Of a stretch of 64,000 nt of DNA, positions 8,717 through 16,669 are shown piece after piece. Position 1 is the first letter of the stretch; the number at the start of each line of letters is the position of its first letter. The DNA is taken from positions 1,550,001-1,614,000 of the forward strand of contig NZ_CP102770.1 of the NCBI RefSeq assembly GCF_038561935.1. The letters are read 5' to 3'. Below the pieces are notes generated by a model. The model did not search any database, was not told the DNA's origin, and saw only the letters and a list, made by a program, of their open reading frames with translations. A program made the translations under genes and the position numbers. This DNA is from Myxococcus stipitatus (GTDB taxonomy: Bacteria > Myxococcota > Myxococcia > Myxococcales > Myxococcaceae).

Positions 8717-9223
8717 GTGATTCGCAGTGTTCCCACCCGGTTGGCCATGGCGTGCTCGCTTCTGCTCCTGCCCCTGGCCTGTGCGCACGTGGACCATGCG
8801 CGGGACGAGAAGGACATCCGGCAGCTCGTGGACGCCCAGACGGAGGCGTGGAACCGCCACGACGCGGTGGCGTGGTCGAAGGACTTCTCGGCCGACGCGG
8901 ACTTCATCAACATCGCGGGGACGGTGTTCGAGGGGCAGCAGCAAATCGAGACGCGCCACGCGCACGTCTTCGAGGCGCTCTTCAAGAACAGCCACAGCAC
9001 CGTCACGGTGCGGCGGGTGTCGTTCCCGGTCGCGGACATCGCCTTGGTCGACACGACGCATGAGGTGACGGGGCACAGCGGCCTGCCGCCGGGAGTGCAG
9101 GACACGGAGCCTGGACTCCTGCGCACGCAGATGCGCTACGTGATGAAGCGCGAGAACGGAGGCTGGCGCATCGTCGGTGGGCACAACACCGACGTGAAGC
9201 CGAAGCCTCCGCCCAAGCCGTAG
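8717..9223 (+). CDS. SnoaL-like (NTF2-fold) lipoprotein, SgcJ/EcaC type
   Basis: 168 residues beginning with GTG at 8717, preceded by AAGGAG. The N-terminus is a lipoprotein signal ending LPLAC (Cys22). The mature part is a single NTF2-like domain: the helix IRQLVDAQTEAWNRHDAVAWSKDFSADADFINIAG with FEGQQQIETRHAHVF is the common SgcJ/EcaC pattern, and the closing strand RYVMKRENGGWRIVGGHNT is typical. Family members are small hydrolases/isomerases or binding proteins of unclear substrate. A proline/lysine tail ends the protein. Convergent with the response-regulator gene (21-base gap). Confidence 0.82.
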   Translation: MIRSVPTRLAMACSLLLLPLACAHVDHARDEKDIRQLVDAQTEAWNRHDAVAWSKDFSADADFINIAGTVFEGQQQIETRHAHVFEALFKNSHSTVTVRRVSFPVADIALVDTTHEVTGHSGLPPGVQDTEPGLLRTQMRYVMKRENGGWRIVGGHNTDVKPKPPPKP

Positions 9224-9245
9224 TCGCCTGACTGCATCGAGGCGC

Positions 9246-10598
9246 TCACGTCACTGGAAGCCCGAGCGCCTTGATGCGCCGATAGAGATTGCCCCGGTCC
9301 ACCTGGAGCAGTCGTGCGGCGCCGGCGATGCTCTCGCCTTCCGCGAGGGCCGCGCGGATGAGCTCCCGCTCGAAGTCCTCGACGTGCTCGCGGTAGTTCT
9401 TGTCTCCCAGCTTGGGGCGAGGGGCTTGTGCGGGGGCCAGGGGACTGGAGACCGCCTCGGGCCCCAGGGACATCGGGCCGCCCGCGCGCAGCAGGTTGAG
9501 CCGCTCGATGACATTTCGCAGCTCCCGCACGTTGCCGGGCCATGAGTAGGCGCGCAGCGCGATGTCCGCACCGGGCGCCAGGACGAGTGGGACGTCGGGC
9601 CCCGCGAACTCCGCCGCGAAGGCTCGCGCCAAGGGGAGCAGGTCGTCCAGCCGCTCGCGGAGCGGGGGGATGTGCAGCGGCATCACGTTGAGGCGGAAGA
9701 AGAGGTCCTGACGGAAGCGTCCCTCCTTCACCGCACGGGCCAGTTCCTGATGTGTCGCAGCGAGGACGCGAGCGTCGACGGGCACGGGTACGGAGCCGCC
9801 GAGCCGCTCCACCTCTCGTGTCTCCAGCACGCGCAAGAGCTTGGCCTGGAGCTCCAGCGGCATGTCGCCAATCTCGTCGAGCAGCAGCGTGCCGCCGTGG
9901 GCCTGCTCGATGCGTCCCGCGCGTCGGCTCACCGCGCCGGAGAACGCGCCCTTCTCATGGCCGAACAGCTCGCTCTCGAGCAGCGTGGAAGGGATGGCCG
10001 CGCAGTTGACCGCGACGAGCCGGCCCTTGCGTCCGGAGGCCAGATGCAGCGCGCGTGCGACGCGCTCCTTGCCCGTGCCTGTCTCGCCGGTGATGAGCAC
10101 CGCCGCGTCACTGGGCCCCACGCGGGCGATGAGCTGCCGCAGCGTGTTCATCGACGGGCTGTCGCCCACGAGATGTCCGGGGCGGGCGAGGGCATCCAGC
10201 AGTCGCTCGCGCTCCTCTTGGAGCGAGCCGAGCGCCATCGCGTTGCGAAGCGCGGTGACGAGTCGCTCGGGAGAGGGAGGCTTCTCGACGAAGTCCGTTG
10301 CTCCCAGCTTCAGGGCCTGCGCGGCCTCGGAGGGGGAAGCTTCGCCCGACAGCACCACCACGGGCACGGGCAGCGGGCGAGGCAGCCGCGCGAGGAACTC
10401 CAGTCCTGTCTCCGCGGGCATGCGCAGGTCGAGGAGCATCACGGTGGGGAGCCCCTCGGGCGCGTCGAGGATGCGCGAGGCTTCGGCGGTGGAGCGAGCT
10501 TCGATGGGCGTGAAGCCCTCGTCACTCAGCAGTCCGCGCAGGGCCTTGAGGACACCGGGGTCGTCGTCGACGACGAGGATTCGTGGACCGGGCTTCAT
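9246..10598 (-). CDS. NtrC-family sigma-54 response regulator (NtrX-like), GAFSGA variant
   Basis: 450 residues. Receiver domain 1-120 with phospho-acceptor Asp57 in LLDLRMP, acidic DDD at 11-13 and the conserved Lys in VEKPP. AAA+ domain with Walker A GETGTGKE, the sigma-54 contact loop as GAFSGA (canonical GAFTGA has Thr), Walker B LLLDEIGDM and arginine-finger region. C-terminal Fis-type helix-turn-helix: SIAGAARLLQVDRGNLYRRIKALGL. The kinase gene lies immediately upstream on the same strand (79-base gap), forming a two-gene operon. Thr-to-Ser in the loop is conservative and known to be tolerated in some activators, but it is unusual enough to note. Confidence 0.93.
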   Translation of the reverse strand: MKPGPRILVVDDDPGVLKALRGLLSDEGFTPIEARSTAEASRILDAPEGLPTVMLLDLRMPAETGLEFLARLPRPLPVPVVVLSGEASPSEAAQALKLGATDFVEKPPSPERLVTALRNAMALGSLQEERERLLDALARPGHLVGDSPSMNTLRQLIARVGPSDAAVLITGETGTGKERVARALHLASGRKGRLVAVNCAAIPSTLLESELFGHEKGAFSGAVSRRAGRIEQAHGGTLLLDEIGDMPLELQAKLLRVLETREVERLGGSVPVPVDARVLAATHQELARAVKEGRFRQDLFFRLNVMPLHIPPLRERLDDLLPLARAFAAEFAGPDVPLVLAPGADIALRAYSWPGNVRELRNVIERLNLLRAGGPMSLGPEAVSSPLAPAQAPRPKLGDKNYREHVEDFERELIRAALAEGESIAGAARLLQVDRGNLYRRIKALGLPVT

Positions 10599-10677
10599 GT
10601 CGTGAGCACAGGAGTCAAAGAGGAATGAAGCGGCGGCGTTCCGTGGGCCAGTGTACCGCCGCTGCGTGGGGCTGCCC

Positions 10678-11889
10678 TCATGTGGTCGTCACAGGCGCGG
10701 AAGGAGGACGAAGCGGCAGCTCCACTCGCGCGAGCGTACCGCCACCGGGCGCGGGCTCCAGCCGGAGCGAGCCCCCGTGCTCGTGGGTGATCTTCTGCGA
10801 GATGGGCAGCCCGAGCCCGCTGCCCTCGGGCTTCGTGCTGAACAATCCTCGCGTGAGCGCCGCACCCTCCAGCACCGAAGGGATGCCGTTGCCTCCATCC
10901 ACCACGGAGACACGCACGCCGCCCCCCTCCAGCGGCTCCGCTGAGACACGCACGGGAAGCGCCCCCTCGGCCGAAGCCTCGGCCGCGTTCTTCACGAGGT
11001 TGCCGAACAACCTGCGCAGTCCATCCGGGTCCGCTTGCAGCGACACCTCGGGGCCGGGCAGCAGCTCCACGGGCACAGGGGACGTCTGCGCGTACAACAC
11101 ACAAATCTCCGAGAGCAGCGGGCGCAGCGGGACGTCCTGGAACCTCGGTGACGGCAGCCGCGCGAAGGTGGAGAAGCTCTGCGTCATGCGCATCAGCAGC
11201 TCGACCTCCTCTTGCAGCAACGCCACCGACTCGCTGACCCGCACGGCATCCGCGGGCGACCCCGTGTCCGCGCGCTGGAGCCGAGCCAGCGAGAGCTTCA
11301 TCGCGGTGAGCGGATTCTTCAGCTCATGGGCCAGCGCCCGAGCCACGTCCTGCCACGCGGCAATCTGCTCGGCGGACTTGAGCCGCTCGCGCTGCGCGAC
11401 CAGCTCCTGACCCATGCGATTGAACTGACCCAGCAGGAACTCGAACTCATCGCGCGCTGGCGCCGAGACCGGCAGCCGCACGGCGAGGTCCCCTCGCGCA
11501 TAGGCCCACATGCCTTCCGTGAGCACCGTGACGGGGCGCGTGAGCGTGCGGCCAAGCAGCATGGCGGCCACCGCCAGCACTCCGCCCGAGATGAACACGA
11601 GCACCGCGATGAACATGGGCACCCGGCGCACCAGCGCCCTGCGCGTCAGCTCCGCCTGCGCCAGATGGAGCCGCACCTCGTCCAGCGAGTCCCGCGACAG
11701 CCCCCGCTTCTCCAGGTCCGAGGACACCTCGTCGAGCACCGCCTCCACGGGCGCCACCGAGACCGACAGCATCCGCTCCAGCGCGACGTGGGCCACCACC
11801 CCTAGCAGCACCAGCGGCAACAGGCCCACCAGCAACATGACCGCCAGCAGCCGGTAGCGGAAGCGGGGAGGAGGGGGCGTGGTGGACAT
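10678..11889 (-). CDS. Membrane histidine kinase, NtrY-like, partner of the downstream regulator
   Basis: 403 residues from ATG 11889. Two membrane segments (about 12-34 and 91-113) enclose a short periplasmic loop; a HAMP linker follows (114-167), then a HisKA domain with H-box ARALAHELKNPLTAMKL (His188), and an HATPase domain with N-box NLVKNAAEASAEG, DGGNGIP and GSGLGLPIS. The N-terminal extension to 12033 is not real: it overlaps the divergent membrane-protein promoter. The short loop and HAMP-HisKA architecture resemble NtrY. It should phosphorylate Asp57 of the adjacent NtrC-type regulator. Signal unknown. Confidence 0.92.
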   Translation of the reverse strand: MSTTPPPPRFRYRLLAVMLLVGLLPLVLLGVVAHVALERMLSVSVAPVEAVLDEVSSDLEKRGLSRDSLDEVRLHLAQAELTRRALVRRVPMFIAVLVFISGGVLAVAAMLLGRTLTRPVTVLTEGMWAYARGDLAVRLPVSAPARDEFEFLLGQFNRMGQELVAQRERLKSAEQIAAWQDVARALAHELKNPLTAMKLSLARLQRADTGSPADAVRVSESVALLQEEVELLMRMTQSFSTFARLPSPRFQDVPLRPLLSEICVLYAQTSPVPVELLPGPEVSLQADPDGLRRLFGNLVKNAAEASAEGALPVRVSAEPLEGGGVRVSVVDGGNGIPSVLEGAALTRGLFSTKPEGSGLGLPISQKITHEHGGSLRLEPAPGGGTLARVELPLRPPSAPVTTT

Positions 11890-12014
11890 GGCGGTGGTGG
11901 ACGCAGGGGGCGACAGACGCACTACGCGCAAGCCGCGCCGCGCTTGCGTGGAGGTTGTACCGCCCCCGCGGCCCGACGCCCAACCCCGTCGAGAGGCTGA
12001 TAACTTGGGGATGG

Positions 12015-13163
12015 ATGCCCCGTCTTCTCGCACCCTCCCAGAGTTGGTTGTTCAGCCCGCGGGTGGACCTCGCCATCTTCGCCGGCAGTGCGCTCGTGTC
12101 GGTGGCCCTGGTCCTCGGCGCGCCGTGGCTGGGCGCCGTGGGGGACACTCCTCCATGGGCCTGGCTGCTGTTCGTCGTCTGCGTGGACGTGGCCCACGTC
12201 TGGTCCACGCTGTTCCGCACCTATCTGGACCCCGTCGAGCTGCGGGAGCGTCCCGGCCTCTACCTCGGCGCGCCCCTGGCCGCCTGGGCCGTGGGCGTGG
12301 CGGCGCACCAGGTTTCGTCCGGGACGTTCTGGACGCTGTTCGCGTACGTGGCCCTGTTCCACTTCGTCCGTCAGCAGTACGGCTGGGTGGCGCTGTACAC
12401 ACGCAAGGCCCGAGCCTCCGCCGCCGAGCGCCGCCTGGACGCCGCGGCCATCTACGCCGCCACCGTGGGGCCCGTGGTCTGGTGGCACGCGAACCTGCCG
12501 CGCGAGTTCTGGTGGTTCGTGGAGGGCGACTTCCTTCCGGGGCTGCCCGCCTGGATGGGCACCGTGGCGCTGGTGCTGCACGCGGTCGTGCTCGCGGCCT
12601 GGGTCCTGTTCCAAATCGTCCGCGTGGTGCGCGGCGAGGGACTCCAGGTGGGCAAGGTGCTCCTCGTGGGCGCGACGTGGGTGGCCTGGTTCGGTGGCAT
12701 CGTCCTGGCGCGCGACGACTTCACGTTCACGGTGATGAACGTGGTGCTGCACGGCGTGCCGTACTTCGTGCTGCTCTTCCGCTACTCGCGCGGGCGCGGA
12801 GAGGAAGGCGGCTACGGCGCGGCGGGTGTTCTGCTGCGCGCGGGGCTGCCGGGCTTCCTCTTGTTCCTCGTGGCGCTCGCCTTCACCGAGGAGCTCTTGT
12901 GGGACCGCATCATCTGGCATGACCGACCCGGCATTTTCGGGAGCCTGGATGTTCAGCTCGCACCGGACCTGCTCGCGTTGGTGGTGCCGCTGCTCGCGCT
13001 GCCGCAGGCCACGCACTACGTGCTCGATGCGTTCATCTGGAAACCCGGTCGTCAGCCCGCGTTGCTTGCGCGACTGGGATGGGCTCCGCGCGTGACATCC
13101 GACGGTCCACCAATCGCCACCTCGAGTGAATCAGCGATGGCGGTTCCAGGGAGGAGTGACTAA
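12015..13163 (+). CDS. Polytopic membrane protein with conserved His clusters, function unknown
   Basis: 382 residues with about eight to ten hydrophobic segments, so an inner-membrane protein. Start ATG 12015 follows GGGGATGG; the longer start at 11955 falls in the divergent promoter. Distinct His/Arg/Tyr motifs sit in the membrane segments: HVWSTLFRTY, LFHFVRQQYGW, NVVLHGVPYF and QATHYVLDAFIWK. This spread of histidines is reminiscent of membrane-bound carotenoid-cleaving (Brp/Blh) or other metal-dependent membrane oxygenases, but I see no decisive signature. The fused trehalose gene starts 14 bases after its stop, implying one transcript. Overlap of the 5' region with the histidine-kinase promoter is divergent. 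Confidence 0.7.
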   Translation: MPRLLAPSQSWLFSPRVDLAIFAGSALVSVALVLGAPWLGAVGDTPPWAWLLFVVCVDVAHVWSTLFRTYLDPVELRERPGLYLGAPLAAWAVGVAAHQVSSGTFWTLFAYVALFHFVRQQYGWVALYTRKARASAAERRLDAAAIYAATVGPVVWWHANLPREFWWFVEGDFLPGLPAWMGTVALVLHAVVLAAWVLFQIVRVVRGEGLQVGKVLLVGATWVAWFGGIVLARDDFTFTVMNVVLHGVPYFVLLFRYSRGRGEEGGYGAAGVLLRAGLPGFLLFLVALAFTEELLWDRIIWHDRPGIFGSLDVQLAPDLLALVVPLLALPQATHYVLDAFIWKPGRQPALLARLGWAPRVTSDGPPIATSSESAMAVPGRSD

Positions 13164-13177
13164 GGGTCTGGAGTTCT

Positions 13178-15355
13178 ATGTCTCGACTCCTGCTCGTCTC
13201 CAATCGTCTCCCAGTCACCGTCAAGGTGGAGAAGGACAGCGTCGCCGTGGTGCGCAGCGCCGGAGGGCTGGCCACGGGGTTGCGTCGGCCGCACGAACGT
13301 TCCGGGGGGCTGTGGATAGGTTGGCCCGGGGATGTCTCCCGATTGTCGGATGCTCAACGAAGCCGCGTGGAAGCGCAGCTCGCCGAGCAGCGCTGCGTCC
13401 CGCTCCACCTCACCAGCAGCGAGGTGAACCGGTACTACGAGGGCTACTCGAACCGCGTGCTGTGGCCGCTGTGCCACTACATGCTGGACCGCATCCCCCG
13501 GCAGGACCGCGACTGGGAGGTGTACCGCAAGGTCAACGAGCGCTTCGCGGACCTGGTCGCGAAGCACTATCAACCGGGCGACATCATCTGGGTGCACGAC
13601 TACCAGCTCATGCTGGTGCCGGGGCTGTTGCGACAGCGGCTGCCCGAGGCCCGCATCGGCTACTTCCACCACATCCCCTTCCCGTCGTCGGAGGTCTTCC
13701 GCACGCTGCCCCGGCGCGATGAGCTGCTGAAGGGGCTGCTCGGCGCGGACCTGGTGGGCTTCCACACGGTGAGCTACGTGCGGCACTTCTCGGGCTCGCT
13801 CCTGCGGCAGCTCGGGTTGGACACGGACGTGGACTGCATCACGTGGGAGGGGCGGCAGGTGCGCGTCGGCGCGTTCCCCATGGGCATCGACGCGGACGCC
13901 TTCGACACGCTCGCGCGAGAGGTGGGCGTCCTCGAGGACGTCGCCTCGGTGCGCCGCGGCGCGGAGGGACAGCGGCTCCTGTTGGGCATCGACCGGCTCG
14001 ACTACACCAAGGGCATTCCGCGCAGGCTCCTCGCGGTGCAGCGGCTCCTGGAGCGCGAGCCCTCCTGGCGCGGCCGGCTGCGCTTCGTCCAGGTGGCCGT
14101 GCCCAGCCGCACGCAGGTGGAGGCGTACGCCACGTACCGCGAGCAGGTGAACGAGCTGGTGGGCCGCATCAATGGCCAGTACGGCACCGTGCAGAACGTG
14201 CCCGTGCATTACCTCTTCCGCTCCTTCAACGAGAAGCAGCTCGCGGGGCTGTACCGCGCGGCGGACGTGATGCTCGTCACCCCGGTGCGCGACGGGATGA
14301 ACCTGGTGGCGAAGGAGTTCTGCGCCTGCCGCCCGGATGACGACGGCGTGCTGGTGCTGAGCGAGTTCGCCGGCGCCGCGGACGAGATGCGCGGGGCGCT
14401 CGTCGTCAACACGTACGACATCGAGGCCACCGCGGACGCCATCGAACAGGCGCTCAAGATGCCGGAGACCGAGCGCCGCGAGCGCATGCGCGGGCTGCGC
14501 GCGCAGGTGAAGGCCCACGACGTCCACTGGTGGGTGTCCCACTTCCTGGGCCGGCTCCAGGGCCTGCCGACCGTGTCCGTGAACCGGGCGAAGGAGGGCG
14601 CGGAGGCGCTGGCACGGATGAAGTCGGCCGAGCACCTGGCGCTGATGCTCGACTACGACGGGACGCTGGTGGGCTTCGCGCCCCGGCCGGAGCTGGCCGC
14701 GCCGGATGACGCGCTCCAGGCGCTCCTGGCGAAGCTGGTGGCCCGGCCGAACACGACGGTGAGCGTGGTCAGCGGCAGGCCGCGCGAGACGCTGCAGGCG
14801 TGGTTCGGCACCCTGCCCATGGGGCTCCACGCGGAGCACGGCCTGTGGTCGCGTCCGGCTCCAGGCCTGCCGTGGAAGATGCTGGAGGGCGTGACGCCGG
14901 AGTGGAAGGCCGCGGCGCGGCCGGTGCTCGACGAGTTCTCCGCGCGCATCCCCGGCTCGTTCGTGGAGGAGAAGTCCGCGTCGCTCGCGTGGCACTACCG
15001 GCAGGTGGACCCCGAGTTCGGCGCGATCCAGTCCCGCGAGCTGCGGCTGAAGCTGGCGGAGACCTTCGCGCGGCAGCCGGTGGACATCCTCCCGGGCGAC
15101 AAGGTGGTGGAGGTGCGGCCCCACGGGGTGCACAAGGGCCGGGTGGTGGACTCGGTGACGCGGGCGCTGGCGCCGGGGACGCTGGTGGTGGCCATGGGGG
15201 ATGACCGCACGGACGAGGACCTGTTCGCGGCCATCCCCGAGGACGGCATCACCATCCATGCGGGCAACAAGCCCACGCGGGCCACCTACCGCGTCAGTGG
15301 CCCCCAGGAAGTGCGCGCGCTGCTGGCCGCGCTGGTGGAGCCCTCGCCGGAATAA
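13178..15355 (+). CDS. Fused trehalose-6-phosphate synthase / trehalose-6-phosphate phosphatase
   Basis: 725 residues joining both steps of trehalose synthesis from UDP-glucose and glucose-6-phosphate. Residues 1 to about 465 are the GT20 synthase (OtsA): SNRLPV near the start, HDYQLMLVP, and GIDRLDYTKG with the UDP-binding pair Arg273/Lys278, five apart as in E. coli OtsA. Residues about 480-725 are the HAD phosphatase (OtsB): DYDGT with Asp492 as nucleophile and Asp494, and GDDRTDED around Asp675. It acts in the cytoplasm. Start ATG 13178 with GGAG upstream. It forms a transcript with the His-rich membrane protein. The fusion makes intermediate channelling plausible. Confidence 0.95.
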   Translation: MSRLLLVSNRLPVTVKVEKDSVAVVRSAGGLATGLRRPHERSGGLWIGWPGDVSRLSDAQRSRVEAQLAEQRCVPLHLTSSEVNRYYEGYSNRVLWPLCHYMLDRIPRQDRDWEVYRKVNERFADLVAKHYQPGDIIWVHDYQLMLVPGLLRQRLPEARIGYFHHIPFPSSEVFRTLPRRDELLKGLLGADLVGFHTVSYVRHFSGSLLRQLGLDTDVDCITWEGRQVRVGAFPMGIDADAFDTLAREVGVLEDVASVRRGAEGQRLLLGIDRLDYTKGIPRRLLAVQRLLEREPSWRGRLRFVQVAVPSRTQVEAYATYREQVNELVGRINGQYGTVQNVPVHYLFRSFNEKQLAGLYRAADVMLVTPVRDGMNLVAKEFCACRPDDDGVLVLSEFAGAADEMRGALVVNTYDIEATADAIEQALKMPETERRERMRGLRAQVKAHDVHWWVSHFLGRLQGLPTVSVNRAKEGAEALARMKSAEHLALMLDYDGTLVGFAPRPELAAPDDALQALLAKLVARPNTTVSVVSGRPRETLQAWFGTLPMGLHAEHGLWSRPAPGLPWKMLEGVTPEWKAAARPVLDEFSARIPGSFVEEKSASLAWHYRQVDPEFGAIQSRELRLKLAETFARQPVDILPGDKVVEVRPHGVHKGRVVDSVTRALAPGTLVVAMGDDRTDEDLFAAIPEDGITIHAGNKPTRATYRVSGPQEVRALLAALVEPSPE

Positions 15356-15433
15356 CGCGGGGGGAAGTGACAGTCTCGCCCCCGACGGGTGTTGGGGTCT
15401 CAGGGCCGGATTCGTTGACGGAGATGAGACAAC

Positions 15434-16642
15434 ATGGACATCCCGCGTCGTGGGTTGCGGGTAGGGGCAGCGGTGCTGGTGGTGAGCTTCTCGGGGACGG
15501 GCTGCGGTCTTGGTGACGAGGCCGTCAACCAGGACCTGGAGTCCGGCGAGCGGGCGTTGGAGCAGGGCCGCTCACCCCTGGCGCCGCTCAACCGCGAGGC
15601 CCTGCGACAGGCCCTCTCGGGACTGCCGGACTCGGCGGTGACCGCGGCGCAGGTCCGCATCGAGGGCTCCGCGGGCCGCTGGCTGGGCAGCTCCGGCGTG
15701 GCGGACGTCCTCTCGGGAGCGCCCGTGCCCAAGAACGCGCGCTTCCGCATCGGCAGCATCACCAAGACCTTCACCGCCACCGTGGTGTTGCAGCTCGCCG
15801 CCGAGCGGCGCGTGGACCTGGACCGGCCGGTGCAACACTACCTGCCGGGACTGTTGCCATTGGATTACGGCCCCGTCACGGTGCGCCAGCTCCTCAATCA
15901 CACGCACGGCCTGCCGGGAGTGCCGCTGCCGACGAAGGACCCCGAGTGGTTCTTCGAGAACCGCTTCCGCCGCTTCACGCCCCGGGAGCTGGTGTCGCTG
16001 GCGCTGGAGCAGGAGCGGCGCTTCGAGCCGGGCACGCGGCAGGAGTACGGCAACATCGGCTCTCTCGTCGCGGGGCTGCTCATCGAGAAGGTGACGGGCC
16101 GGCCCTATGGCCACGCGGTGCGCGAGCGCATCCTCCTCCCGCTGGAGCTGGCCGACACGTCCGTGCCGGGCAATGACCCCACGATTCCGGGCCCCCACGT
16201 CCGAGGCTACGAGGCCGTCACCCAGGGCGACGGCACGGTGCGCCTCGTCGACGTCACGGAGGCGAACCAGTCCATCCCCTGGGCCGCGGGGGAGATGATT
16301 TCGACCACCGCCGACCTGGACACCTTCCTCTGCGCGCTCTTCCGGGGGCGGCTGCTGCCCCCCGAGCAGCTCGAGGAGATGTTCACCGTGCCGGACGTGC
16401 CCTTCGCGGGTGGAGGCCGCGCGATGTACAGCGCGGGCCTGATGCGCATCCCCGTCAACGGACTCACGCTGTGGGGCAAGAGCGGGGACCGGCACGGCTA
16501 CAACAACGGCATGGGCGCGACGCGGGACTTGCGCCGGCGCCTGGTCTACTCGGTGAACACGCTGCACATGGGGCAGGAGCGGCCGGCCATCGCCGACCGC
16601 ATCGTCTCCACCGCCTTCGTGACGCGGGGGCCTGTCCAGTGA
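15434..16642 (+). CDS. Beta-lactamase-fold serine hydrolase lipoprotein (class C/EstB type)
   Basis: 402 residues. Lipoprotein signal with Cys24 (FSGTGC). The nucleophile motif SxxK is S108-I-T-K111 in RIGSITKTFTATVV, the second motif YxN is in EYGNIG, and KSGDRHGYN supplies the third motif (KSG, with H-x-G-like character). This is the serine beta-lactamase/penicillin-binding-protein fold used by class C enzymes, D-alanyl-D-alanine peptidases and esterases; family-level data do not tell which. The lipid anchor and periplasmic site favour peptidoglycan-related or esterase activity. Ends 27 bases from the convergent transglutaminase gene. Confidence 0.9.
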   Translation: MDIPRRGLRVGAAVLVVSFSGTGCGLGDEAVNQDLESGERALEQGRSPLAPLNREALRQALSGLPDSAVTAAQVRIEGSAGRWLGSSGVADVLSGAPVPKNARFRIGSITKTFTATVVLQLAAERRVDLDRPVQHYLPGLLPLDYGPVTVRQLLNHTHGLPGVPLPTKDPEWFFENRFRRFTPRELVSLALEQERRFEPGTRQEYGNIGSLVAGLLIEKVTGRPYGHAVRERILLPLELADTSVPGNDPTIPGPHVRGYEAVTQGDGTVRLVDVTEANQSIPWAAGEMISTTADLDTFLCALFRGRLLPPEQLEEMFTVPDVPFAGGGRAMYSAGLMRIPVNGLTLWGKSGDRHGYNNGMGATRDLRRRLVYSVNTLHMGQERPAIADRIVSTAFVTRGPVQ

Positions 16643-16669
16643 GGTGACCGGGCCCCTGTCCGGCACGGC

